From: an uncultured Acidobacteriota bacterium
GTDB taxonomy: Bacteria > Acidobacteriota > Thermoanaerobaculia > Gp7-AA8
Reading direction: 5' to 3'
NCBI GenBank assembly: GCA_937870635.1
Contig: CALMZP010000131.1
Location: forward strand, 1 to 64,000
Length of the DNA stretch: 64,000 nucleotides
The position numbers and the translations under genes are program-made. Shown here in pieces: positions 18,438 through 27,387 of the stretch (positions within the stretch are counted from its first letter, which is position 1; each line of letters starts with the position of its first letter). The notes beneath the pieces are model-generated. The model had not been told where the DNA came from, ran no database searches, and worked only from the letters and a program-made list of their open reading frames with translations.

Positions 18438-21400
18438 ATGTTCAGACTCCGTAACTTGTTACTGATGGCGGTCTGCGCACTTCTGGCGATCGTGCCGGCT
18501 GCGCAGGCGCAGGTCACGACCGGCAACATCGCCGGAACCGTGCTTGCTGCCGACGGAAGCGCCCTTCCCGGCGTATCCGTCGAGGTCGTCCATATACCCA
18601 CCGGGACCCGCTACTCCGCGGTGACCGACGGGAACGGCCGGTTCGTCATTCCCAACGTGCGCGTGGGAGGTCCCTACACGGTGACTTCGACGCTCGAGGG
18701 ATTCCGCCGCGCCGAAAGCAGCAACATCAGTGTCCCGCTCGGCGGCACGGCCGAGGTTCCTGTCCGCCTGCAGCTCGAGGCAGTCACCGAAGCGATCACC
18801 GTCACGGCCGTGGCCGACGACGTGATCAACCCGAACCGTTCGGGCAGCACGTCGGCTGTCTCGGAAGAGCAGATCGAATCGCTTCCGACGGTCAACCGCA
18901 CGCTCCAGGACTTCGCCCGCACGAATCCGTACACGAACGTCGACCCGCAGGATCAGTCGGCGACGCGTATGTCGATTGCCGGCAAGAGCAACCGCTACAA
19001 CAACATTCAGATCGACGGCGCGGTCAACAACGATCTCTTCGGGCTGGCCGACACCGGCACGCCGGGCGGACAGGCGGATGCGCCGCCGATTTCGCTGGAT
19101 GCCATCCAGGAACTGCAGGTCCTCGTCTCGCCGTACGATGTCCGGCACAGCGGATTCACCGGCGGCGGCGTAAACGCCATCACCCGCTCGGGCTCGAACG
19201 CCATCGAAGGCTCGGTCTTCTACTCGAAGCGTGACGCGTCGTTCGTCGGCGACGGGCCGTTCGACGACCCGATCAGCGAATTCGACAGCGAGCAGTTCGG
19301 CGGTCGTCTCGGCGGACGCATCATCCGCGACCGTCTTTTCTTCTTCATCAACGGCGAGCTGAATTCCCGCGCCGAGCCGACCGATGCTTCCGCGGAGGCG
19401 GGGAGCGAGACGATCAATCCGGCCATCGCGGACCTGGCCAGGCGGGCGGCGGAAATCGCTCAGAATCGTTACGGCCACGACGTCGGCTCCCTCGGCAACT
19501 TCCCCCAGACCAGAGAGAGCGACAACTATTTCGGCCGTCTCGACTGGAACATCGCCAGCACGAACCAGTTCACCCTGCGTCACAACTACGTCGAGGCGTT
19601 CCGCGACGTAGTGAGCAACAGGAGCTTCAACCAGTTCCGTTTCCAGACCTCCACCTACCAGTTCATGGACGAGACGAACTCCACGGTGGCGCAGCTGAAC
19701 ACCGCCTTCAGCGCGAACCTTTTCAATGAGGCGCGGGTCAATTTCTCCACGATCCGCGACAAGCGCGCTTCTCTGGCCAGCTTTCCGGCCGTCGAGATCG
19801 GCGGCAGGTCGCGCAGCGCACAGATCATCCTGGGAAGTGAGCAGTTTTCGCAGGCCAACGCCCTCGATCAGGACATTCTCGAAATCGCCGATGATCTGAC
19901 GTTCATCACCAGCGCTCACACCCTTACGCTCGGCACGCAGAATCAGATCTTCGACTTTGCCAACCTCTTCCTGGCTCCGGCGTTCGGGTACTACTTCTTC
20001 CCGACGATCGAGGATTTCGAAGCGGGCACTCCTACGAACTACGAGGTGACGTTCGCGACGGATCCCAATAATCCGCGCCGTCCCACGGAGTTCGGTGCGG
20101 CACAGTATGGTTTGTACCTCAATGATCAATGGCGTCTGAGCCCGGATGTCACCCTTACGCTTGGTGTGCGTGCCGACATGCCGCGATTTGGAGACACACC
20201 GTCGTTCAACCCCATCGTTGAACAGGCCATCGGCTGGAGCACTGCCCAGACCGGCGGCGAGGGTGTGATCGTCTCACCGCGATTCGGCTTCAACTGGCAG
20301 ATCGGCGGCAATCAGCAGCTTCGCGGCGGAGTGGGCGTTTTCCTCGGACGGGCCCCCTACGTCTGGATCTCGAACGCCTACGCCAATACCGGAGTCGAGC
20401 AACAGACCCTGGTCTGCAACCGGCCCAGCTGCACCACCACGTTCGAGCCGGATCCATTCAACCAGCCCCGCAACTTTCCGGCCGGCACGGGAGCGTTTCG
20501 CGTCAATCTGATCGATCCCGACTTCGAGTTCCCGCGTATTCTCCGCACCACCCTCGGCTACGACCGCGAGCTCCTCTTCGGCATCCGCGGCACGATCGAG
20601 GGCGTTTACACGCGCAACCTCGAGGACGTCTACTACACCGATGTGAATCGCGTGCAGGACGGCACGAGTCCTCTCGATGGCCGGCCAACCTACAAGCCCG
20701 TCAGCAGCAAGCTCTCGAATGCAATTCTGATCACCAACACGAGCAAGGGTGATCAGATGCTCGCCTCGGTTTCACTGAACAAGCGGTTCGGCCGCGCCTT
20801 CACCCTGTCGACGTCCTATGCCTATCAGGACGCGAACTCGGCGTTCGACGGCAGCTCCAGCCAGGCCCACTCCAACTTCCAGTTCCACCATACCCGCGGC
20901 GACATCTTCGAGCCCGAGGTCTCCCGCTCGGCGTACGAGACCAAACACCGCTTCAGTGCCGCGGCGTCTTGGAACCTCCGGACCGGCATCCTCGACCACA
21001 CGCTCGGCCTCTTCTATAACGCCCAGTCCGGTCGTCCGTACTCGCTTCTCTTTGGCAGCGATATCAACAGGGACGGCTTCTCGACGAATGACCTTCTGTA
21101 CATCCCCGGTCAGGTCATCATCCAGAAAAACAGCGGATCCACATGGACCGCTGAGCCAGCCCAGCAGTGGGTCAATTACCTGGCAGCCGCAGGACTGGAG
21201 GCCGGCACCGGCGAGATTCTGGAACGCTATGCGTCGACCGAGCCGTGGACGAGAAAGCTCGATCTCCACTACGAGTTGGGCCTGCCGGTCTTCAACAGGT
21301 TCCGCACGGCCATCACAGGCGACGTCCTGAACGTGCTCAACATGTTCGACGAAGAGGCTGGAAACGTGAGGTACGTCTCCAATCAGAACTTCTCGCCGGT

Positions 21401-21545
21401 CACGTATCAGGGTATCGACCAAGCCACCGGCCGGCCGATTTACCGCGAGCGTTTCGCAAACGCGCTCCGCGAAGGCAGCCAGTTTTCCACGTCCAATCTG
21501 GCATCACGGTGGCAGGCTCGTCTCGGACTCCGCCTCAGCTTCTGA
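18438..21545 (+). CDS. TonB-dependent receptor with carboxypeptidase-regulatory-like N-terminal domain (Oar-like)
   Basis: Signal peptide; TTGNIAGTVLAADGSALPGVSVEVVHIPTGTRYSAVTDGNGRFVIPNVRVGGPYTVT; plug and beta-barrel, terminal F (RLGLRLSF). Confidence 0.93.
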   Translation: MFRLRNLLLMAVCALLAIVPAAQAQVTTGNIAGTVLAADGSALPGVSVEVVHIPTGTRYSAVTDGNGRFVIPNVRVGGPYTVTSTLEGFRRAESSNISVPLGGTAEVPVRLQLEAVTEAITVTAVADDVINPNRSGSTSAVSEEQIESLPTVNRTLQDFARTNPYTNVDPQDQSATRMSIAGKSNRYNNIQIDGAVNNDLFGLADTGTPGGQADAPPISLDAIQELQVLVSPYDVRHSGFTGGGVNAITRSGSNAIEGSVFYSKRDASFVGDGPFDDPISEFDSEQFGGRLGGRIIRDRLFFFINGELNSRAEPTDASAEAGSETINPAIADLARRAAEIAQNRYGHDVGSLGNFPQTRESDNYFGRLDWNIASTNQFTLRHNYVEAFRDVVSNRSFNQFRFQTSTYQFMDETNSTVAQLNTAFSANLFNEARVNFSTIRDKRASLASFPAVEIGGRSRSAQIILGSEQFSQANALDQDILEIADDLTFITSAHTLTLGTQNQIFDFANLFLAPAFGYYFFPTIEDFEAGTPTNYEVTFATDPNNPRRPTEFGAAQYGLYLNDQWRLSPDVTLTLGVRADMPRFGDTPSFNPIVEQAIGWSTAQTGGEGVIVSPRFGFNWQIGGNQQLRGGVGVFLGRAPYVWISNAYANTGVEQQTLVCNRPSCTTTFEPDPFNQPRNFPAGTGAFRVNLIDPDFEFPRILRTTLGYDRELLFGIRGTIEGVYTRNLEDVYYTDVNRVQDGTSPLDGRPTYKPVSSKLSNAILITNTSKGDQMLASVSLNKRFGRAFTLSTSYAYQDANSAFDGSSSQAHSNFQFHHTRGDIFEPEVSRSAYETKHRFSAAASWNLRTGILDHTLGLFYNAQSGRPYSLLFGSDINRDGFSTNDLLYIPGQVIIQKNSGSTWTAEPAQQWVNYLAAAGLEAGTGEILERYASTEPWTRKLDLHYELGLPVFNRFRTAITGDVLNVLNMFDEEAGNVRYVSNQNFSPVTYQGIDQATGRPIYRERFANALREGSQFSTSNLASRWQARLGLRLSF

Positions 21546-21567
21546 TTCGATTACCATTGCAGTGAAG

Positions 21568-21596
21568 AAAGGCCACCGGAAACGGTGGCCTTTTTG
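21568..21596 (+). terminator. Rho-independent terminator of TonB-dependent receptor gene
   Basis: aaaggccaccggaaacggtggcctttttg: GGCCACCG/CGGTGGCC stem plus T5. Confidence 0.85.
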
Positions 21597-21600
21597 CTTT

Positions 21601-22401
21601 ATGAAGAAACTCGCGATTCTGCCGATCCTGCTCTTCGTTGCGTGCGCGACCGCGACGCCCCCGCCGGCACCCGCGCCTGCCGCTCCGGCCGATTGCCATC
21701 CCGGGCTGGCCATCGTGAACGCGTCCCTCTGGAACCAGTCGGCCGCCGAATACGACGCGGCAGCACTTTCCGCATGGAATGGCGCCCGCCGCGCGGTCGA
21801 AGCAGGCCTCGCACAGAACGACACGCGACCAGCCGCCGTCATCCTCGATGCCGACGAGACCACGCTCGACAACACCGAGTTCGAGGCGCGCATGGTCCAC
21901 ATGGGCAAAACATACGATTCCGCTGAATGGTCGAAGTGGATCGCCGAGGCGAACGCCCGCGCGGTTCCGGGATCGGTCGAGTTTCTGCAGTGGGCAGCCT
22001 CGCGCGGGGTGACTCCGTTCTACATCACGAACCGCAAGGCCGATGAGGAAGCGGGCACGACGGAAAATCTGCGCAAGCTCGGTTTTCCTCTCAAAGCCGA
22101 CAGTGTCCTCGTGCGCGGCGAGCGACCCGAGTGGGCCGGTCGCGACAAATCACCGCGCCGGGACTGGGTCGCGTCGCGGTATCGCGTGCTGGCCGTGGTG
22201 GGCGACGATCTCAATGATTTCGTGAATACGCAGGGGGCGAGCGCTTCCCAGCGGGACGCCCTCGTGGCTGCCAACGCCGAGAAGTGGGGAACGACCTGGT
22301 TCGTGATCCCCAATGCGATTTACGGATCGTGGGAGGACGTAATCACGGGAGAGGGAAGCCCGTGCGAGAAGCTGCAGAGAAAGATCGAGGCTCTCAGGTA
22401 G
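21601..22401 (+). CDS. HAD-family acid phosphatase lipoprotein (5'-nucleotidase, e(P4)-like)
   Basis: MKKLAILPILLFVACATATP; AAVILDADETTLDNTEFEARMV...GVTPFYITNRKADEEAGTTENLRKLGFP; VGDDLNDF. Confidence 0.85.
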   Translation: MKKLAILPILLFVACATATPPPAPAPAAPADCHPGLAIVNASLWNQSAAEYDAAALSAWNGARRAVEAGLAQNDTRPAAVILDADETTLDNTEFEARMVHMGKTYDSAEWSKWIAEANARAVPGSVEFLQWAASRGVTPFYITNRKADEEAGTTENLRKLGFPLKADSVLVRGERPEWAGRDKSPRRDWVASRYRVLAVVGDDLNDFVNTQGASASQRDALVAANAEKWGTTWFVIPNAIYGSWEDVITGEGSPCEKLQRKIEALR

Positions 22402-22404
22402 TTC

Positions 22405-22624
22405 ATCCCGAGCGAAGCGAGGGATCTCCGGAAGCACCGGCAGGATTGAGGTTGATGGCCTGTCTAAGTGGAGCGCGGGCGACCTCGCCCGCGGCCCCTT
22501 CACGCCAAGTAGTGGGTCTCGCCCTTCGCACCGGTCGCGTGCGAGGTCGCCCGCGCTCCACCATTCCCCCCTTGTGGGTCCGTTCAGCGCGGTGTTACCG
22601 GAGATCCCTCGCTTCGCTCGGGAT
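22405..22624. repeat. Nested palindromes: 27-nt perfect outer arms enclosing a 21-nt-arm GC-rich inner palindrome
   Basis: atcccgagcgaagcgagggatctccgg (22405-22431) / ccggagatccctcgcttcgctcgggat (22598-22624); inner gtggagcgcgggcgacctcgc (22469-22489) / gcgaggtcgcccgcgctccac (22541-22561). Confidence 0.95.
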
Positions 22625-23984
22625 TCCAGGAAACCACTCCGCCGATGACATCGTACGGATGCGCCTCGGAAATCTCGACCCGCACGAACGCCGGCAGTTC
22701 TCCCAACCGTTCGATCCCGTCATTGATCAGCAGCCGGCCATCGATTTCCGGCGCCTGCGAGATGAGACGGCCCTCGAGCAGGTGCTCGGTCTCGTCGCAG
22801 ACTCCGGTGATGAGGGCGTCATACGTCTGGCCCACGCGCATCTCGTTGCGCGATAGCGAGATCTTCTGCTGCAGCTCCATCAGCTTGGCGCGGCGGCGCT
22901 CGGCGGTCTTGCGCGTCGGGATCTCCCCCATCTTCGACGCGGGCGTGAATTCCTCGGGTGAATAGACGAACGCGCCCATCTGGTCGAACTGCGCCCACTC
23001 GACGAAGTCGTACAGCTCGCCGAACTCCTTCGGCCCTTCGCCGGGATGCCCCGTGATGAAAGTCGTGCGCAGCGACAGATCGGGGACCAGGTCCCGCATC
23101 CGCGTCACCATCTCACGATACTCTTTCGGCGAGCCGGGGCGGCGCATCGCCTTGAGAACGTTCTCGGAGCAATGCTGCAGAGGGATGTCGCAATACGACA
23201 CGAAGCGTTTCTCGTGCCCCATCAGCTCGAAGAGAGACCAGTCGAGGCTTCCCGGATACGCATACAGGAAACGGATCCATTCGAAGTCCGTATCGGAGAG
23301 GAGCGTTCTGACCAGCTCCGTCAGGCCGTTCTGCAGACCGAGATCCTGACCGTAGCGCGTGGTGTCCTGCGCCACGAGGCAAAGCTCCTTGACGCCCTGC
23401 TGCTGCAGCTGCTGCGCTTCCCGGACCAGCGATGAAATCGTGCGGCTGCGGAACTTGCCGCGCATCTGCGGAATCGCGCAGAACGTACACGGATTCGAGC
23501 AGCCTTCCGAAACTTTCAGGTACGCGTGTGCGGTGCCCTGGGTGAGAACGCGCGGAAGATCTTCGTAAAGCCGCTGCGACATCTTCCGCTTCGTCGGCGC
23601 CGCATCGACTTCTCCGCTGACCGCCGATGTGATGGCCTCGAGATGATCGAGCCCGACGAACGCGTCGATCTCCGGAATCGACTCCTGCAGGTCGGTCCGG
23701 TACTTCTGGACCATGCAGCCGGTGACGATCAGCCTTTCGACGCCGTTGCCCTTCCGCCCCGCCACCTCGAGGATCGTATCGATCGACTCCTGCTTGGCCG
23801 CATCGATGAATCCGCAGGTGTTGACGATCACCACGTCGGCCTCATCGAGGTCGTTGGTGATCGTCACTTCGGACTCTTCCCGCAGCTGGCCCAGCATGAT
23901 CTCGGCATCGACGAGATTCTTGGGGCAGCCGAGGGAGATCATGCCCACTCGGCGGGGTTTCTTTTCCTGATGGACTACGGTCAT
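22584..23984 (-). CDS. rimO: Ribosomal protein S12 methylthiotransferase RimO
   Basis: VGMISLGCPKNLVDAEIMLGQL...VIVNTCGFIDAAKQES...LKVSEGCSNPCTFCAIPQMRGKFRSR; C-terminal tail read from a repeat. Confidence 0.95.
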   Translation of the reverse strand: MTVVHQEKKPRRVGMISLGCPKNLVDAEIMLGQLREESEVTITNDLDEADVVIVNTCGFIDAAKQESIDTILEVAGRKGNGVERLIVTGCMVQKYRTDLQESIPEIDAFVGLDHLEAITSAVSGEVDAAPTKRKMSQRLYEDLPRVLTQGTAHAYLKVSEGCSNPCTFCAIPQMRGKFRSRTISSLVREAQQLQQQGVKELCLVAQDTTRYGQDLGLQNGLTELVRTLLSDTDFEWIRFLYAYPGSLDWSLFELMGHEKRFVSYCDIPLQHCSENVLKAMRRPGSPKEYREMVTRMRDLVPDLSLRTTFITGHPGEGPKEFGELYDFVEWAQFDQMGAFVYSPEEFTPASKMGEIPTRKTAERRRAKLMELQQKISLSRNEMRVGQTYDALITGVCDETEHLLEGRLISQAPEIDGRLLINDGIERLGELPAFVRVEISEAHPYDVIGGVVSWNPERSEGSPVTPR

Positions 23985-24030
23985 GAGCAACGGGTTAACA
24001 GGGGTTAGCGGGCGGCTATTCTGCCGCCCT

Positions 24031-24128
24031 TTTGGACCTTGGACCTTGGACCTTCGGAGCGCGACCGCGGTCATTCAACCCAAGGTCCAAGGTCCAAGGT
24101 CCAAGGTCCTACCGCGGTCCAGGGTCCG
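24031..24128. repeat. Heptamer-unit inverted repeat (GGACCTT family)
   Basis: ttggaccttggaccttggacctt ... aaggtccaaggtccaaggtccaaggtcc. Confidence 0.93.
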
Positions 24129-24130
24129 AC

Positions 24131-25069
24131 TCAGGCCAGGCGCCACACCAGTCCCCCTATCCCTGCCCGAGCCGCCTCCACCCCCAGGGCATGGTTCATG
24201 ACCTCGGCGTTGACGAGGATCTGGGCGTCGTCCAGGTCCGCGTCGAGGAGGGTGAGCCCGAGGGCGGAGGCGACCTGGCGGGTGGTCCGGTTGTGGAGGT
24301 TCACGATCATCTCCGAGACCGGCTTTTCCGGGTTGACCTCGTGCGTTGCGGCCAGCGCTTCGCCGCGAAGGATGTAAATCATGCAGCCCTTGTCGCGGAG
24401 CCAGGTGATCGCGGACGCGAGCGTCACCACGTGCCAGTTGCGGTGACGGCGGTAGATGCGGGAGATGGCGCGATTGCGATCGCCCGCTGGCTTGTATACG
24501 TTCGGCTGGACTTCCCAGAGCAGGGCCACATTCGTGGCGGCATCGAGAGTGCCGGTGGTTTCGCCGACCGACCCGGGAAGGGTGTGTTGCTGTCCGTGCG
24601 CACGTCCGATGGCGATCGCATCTTCGAGCTCCGCGGGGATGACGTCGAAGGAGATCGTCGAGTCGCGACCGCCGAAATGCGCGTTCCGTCCGAGCATGAG
24701 AAACCCGTCGGGAACCGGCTGTGCTGCGCCGACGGCGTTGCGCGCCGCATCCGGGATCGGACCGAGGGGGGTCGCGAGACCGGAGGCGCGACCCTGCATG
24801 GCGCGGGGATACCAGAGGCTCGGCGTCGGCGTACCTTCGGCCCAGCGAGGATGGTTCTTGCGGAGATAACGTTCGATCACCTGCTCGCGAATGAGCAGCG
24901 TGTCCTCGGGAGTCAGCTCGCTCGGCAGGCGCACGGTCTCGGCGATGTCACTGAAGACTTCGAGCACTTCCGCGCCCATGGAGAGGTAGAGATCGAAGAG
25001 CGCGGCCTTGGTATCCGCACGCACACCGAAGGCGTCGAAGACACGCTCGATGTGATCGGGAAACGGCAT
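24131..25069 (-). CDS. Uncharacterised protein, translationally coupled to dusB-like gene
   Basis: 313-aa ORF from ATG 25069 overlapping the upstream stop (ATGA); MPFPDHIERVFDAFGVRADTKAALFDLYLSMGAEVLEVFSDIAET...; no family recognised. Confidence 0.7.
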   Translation of the reverse strand: MPFPDHIERVFDAFGVRADTKAALFDLYLSMGAEVLEVFSDIAETVRLPSELTPEDTLLIREQVIERYLRKNHPRWAEGTPTPSLWYPRAMQGRASGLATPLGPIPDAARNAVGAAQPVPDGFLMLGRNAHFGGRDSTISFDVIPAELEDAIAIGRAHGQQHTLPGSVGETTGTLDAATNVALLWEVQPNVYKPAGDRNRAISRIYRRHRNWHVVTLASAITWLRDKGCMIYILRGEALAATHEVNPEKPVSEMIVNLHNRTTRQVASALGLTLLDADLDDAQILVNAEVMNHALGVEAARAGIGGLVWRLA

Positions 25070-26058
25070 CAGGCGGCGGCGAGCTGTTCGCGGGTCCGGT
25101 CGAGCAGCCGCTGAACGTCGGCGACGGCGGTGATGTCCTGCAGCCCGGTGCGGATGTCCTTGCCGTGCGGGATGCCCTTCGAGAACCAGCCGATGACGGT
25201 GCGTGCCTTGTGGAGCTTCCACTTGTCGATGTTGGGCGCGCCTTCGATCTTCGAGAGGTAGCGCTGCATGGCGTCGATGCGTCGCTCGATCTCATTCGCG
25301 GCGACGGCCTCGCCGTTCACGTACGCGCGGATGTCGCGGAAGATGAACGGATTGTGCAGCGCGGCGCGGCCGATCATCACACCGTCCACGCCGGTCATCT
25401 CGAACATGCGGATCGCATCGGCGGCGGTCTTTACGTCGCCGTTGCCGAAGACCGGAATGTTGAGGGCGCTCTTCACCTGAGCGATGTAGGCCCAGTCGCT
25501 CGCGCCCGTGTATGCCTCGCTCCGCGTGCGGCCATGGATGGCAATCGCCGAAACGCCGATCTCTTCGAAACGCTTGAGAAGCGGCAGGACATCGTTGCTC
25601 TCCCATCCCTTGCGGACCTTGACGGTCACCGGGATCCTCACCCGCCTTCTGATCTTTTCGACGACCCTGGCAGCCTTGTCGAAATCCTTGAGCATGGCCG
25701 AACCGGCGCCGCTGTTCACGATCTTCCGCACCGGGCAGCCCATGTTGATGTCGACGATGTCGACACCCTCGGCCTCGACGATCGCCGCGGCATCGTCCAT
25801 ACGGTCGGGGTCACCGCCGTAGATCTGGATGGACACAGGACGCTCGTTCTCGTTGAAGGCGAGCATCTGATGGCTGCGGTCGTTCTTGCGCGTCAGGCCT
25901 TCGGCGGAGATGAATTCGGAGACGACGAGGCCCACCCCGCCCAGCTCCTTGATCAGCGACCGATAGTACGTATCGGTCACCTCGGCCATGGGGGCCAGGG
26001 CGAGGGGAGGATCGATGCGGACACCGCCGATGTTGAACGTTTTGTTGAGGTAATGCAT
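25069..26058 (-). CDS. dusB: tRNA-dihydrouridine synthase
   Basis: PLALAPMAEVTDTYYRSLIKELGG...VDIVDINMGCPVRKIVNSGAGSAMLKD...AIAIHGRTRSEAYTGASDW...VFGNGDV. Confidence 0.93.
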   Translation of the reverse strand: MHYLNKTFNIGGVRIDPPLALAPMAEVTDTYYRSLIKELGGVGLVVSEFISAEGLTRKNDRSHQMLAFNENERPVSIQIYGGDPDRMDDAAAIVEAEGVDIVDINMGCPVRKIVNSGAGSAMLKDFDKAARVVEKIRRRVRIPVTVKVRKGWESNDVLPLLKRFEEIGVSAIAIHGRTRSEAYTGASDWAYIAQVKSALNIPVFGNGDVKTAADAIRMFEMTGVDGVMIGRAALHNPFIFRDIRAYVNGEAVAANEIERRIDAMQRYLSKIEGAPNIDKWKLHKARTVIGWFSKGIPHGKDIRTGLQDITAVADVQRLLDRTREQLAAA

Positions 26059-26136
26059 CTTCGGAGCTGAATTTAACGCAATTCGCACCGATCCTCTTCC
26101 GTTAGAATCCGCGACGTCCAGTTCATGGAGGAAATC

Positions 26137-26691
26137 ATGCGCAAAACCGCACTCGCACTCTCGATCCTGCTCCTGTCCGGCTCGGCTCAGGCGGCCAATG
26201 TCGGCGGAGCCAACCTCAGCGACAAGGCCACCGCGGGCGGCCAGACCCTCGTCCTCAACGGCGGGGCGGTCCGCAAGAAGCTCTTCATCAAGGTTTATGC
26301 GGCCGGCCTCTATCTGCCCGCGAAGCAGGTGGCAGCAGAACGGATCCTCGCCACCGATACCCCGCGGCAGATGGTCATGCACTTCCTCTATGACGTCGAC
26401 AAGGGAAAGATCGCCGAAGCGTGGCAGGAAGGGCTGCAGGCCAACACACCCAACACCTCCCCCGCCGTCAAGCAGGCTTTCTCCACCCTCTCCTCGTGGA
26501 TGGAGGACATGAACAAAGGCGACCGCCTCGTCATGACCTACGTCCCCGGGGCCGGTACCACCGTCGAAGTGAAGGGGAAGGTCAAAGGCGTTCTCCCCGA
26601 CAAGGCCGTCAACGACGCGATCCTCGCGACGTGGATCGGCCCGAAGCCGGGTCCCGGAGAAGACTTCAAAAAAGCGCTGCTGGGCAACTAG
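26137..26691 (+). CDS. Chalcone isomerase-like domain protein (exported)
   Basis: Signal peptide; LNGGAVRKKLFIKVYAAGLYLPAKQVAAERILATDTPRQMVMHFLYDVDKGKIAEAWQEGL. Confidence 0.85.
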   Translation: MRKTALALSILLLSGSAQAANVGGANLSDKATAGGQTLVLNGGAVRKKLFIKVYAAGLYLPAKQVAAERILATDTPRQMVMHFLYDVDKGKIAEAWQEGLQANTPNTSPAVKQAFSTLSSWMEDMNKGDRLVMTYVPGAGTTVEVKGKVKGVLPDKAVNDAILATWIGPKPGPGEDFKKALLGN

Positions 26692-26751
26692 CAGAGGAGT
26701 GCGGCAGCTTGCCAGCCGCTCTGGCTCGCCGCAGCTTGCTGCGGCGGGTCA

Positions 26752-27387
26752 TCACAGCAGCAGGGTGACGGCCTCGCTCACGCTGTCCACGATCAGATCG
26801 GGTTGCGCGGCTTCCAGCGCGGCGAGGTTCGGATAGGCGCCGCGCACCGCCACGGCACGTACCTTCGCGGCGCGTGCCATCAGTACATCCTCTGGGCTGT
26901 CGCCGATGTACGCCGCGCTCTCCGGTGCCACTCCCATCTGCTCGAGACACAGCAACAACGCCTCCGGGTGCGGCTTCTTCTCGACGATATCGCTTCCGCA
27001 CACGACGGCATGAAAGCGATGGGCCACGGCGTGCGAGAGAAGCTCGCGCTCGATGCGCGGACGGCTGCCGCTCGTGACGATGCCGATCGGCAGATTCTGC
27101 CTGGCGATCGTCTCCAGCGCGGTCAGCGCATCCGGCACCAGATGGACCTTCTCTTCGGCAAAGCAGGCAAGCCACTTCTCGTCCGCCGCGCTCCAGTGCT
27201 CCTCGGCCAGCCCGACGCAGCGGAACGTGTGATACCAGTTCGGAGAGTAGGTCTCGGCGTAACGCCGGCGGTCGAAGGAAATCCCGAAATCCGAGAACAT
27301 CCGGACGTAGCAGCGGAAGGTCGCTTCCGCCGTATCGGCAAGCGTGCCGTCCCAGTCGAACAGGACGGCACGCGTGCGATGGCTCAA
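26752..27387 (-). CDS. HAD-superfamily hydrolase (phosphoglycolate phosphatase-like)
   Basis: RAVLFDWDGTLADTAEATFRCYVRMFSDFG...PIGIVTSGSRPRIERELL...EKKPHPEALLLCLEQMGV...YIGDSPEDVLMARAAK; TTG start overlapping upstream stop. Confidence 0.88.
   Translation of the reverse strand: MSHRTRAVLFDWDGTLADTAEATFRCYVRMFSDFGISFDRRRYAETYSPNWYHTFRCVGLAEEHWSAADEKWLACFAEEKVHLVPDALTALETIARQNLPIGIVTSGSRPRIERELLSHAVAHRFHAVVCGSDIVEKKPHPEALLLCLEQMGVAPESAAYIGDSPEDVLMARAAKVRAVAVRGAYPNLAALEAAQPDLIVDSVSEAVTLLL

Noticed and set aside
18459-20129. 556-aa antisense ORF opposite the TonB-dependent receptor
   Set aside because: Exact antisense of a confidently assigned gene; Arg/Val/Glu/Asp-rich translation typical of high-GC shadow ORFs; no recognisable domain.
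26692-26751. gcggcagcttgccagccgctctggctcgccgcagcttgctgcggcggg as a terminator or element
   Set aside because: Contains small GC hairpins but no U-tract and only partial symmetry; not enough to call.
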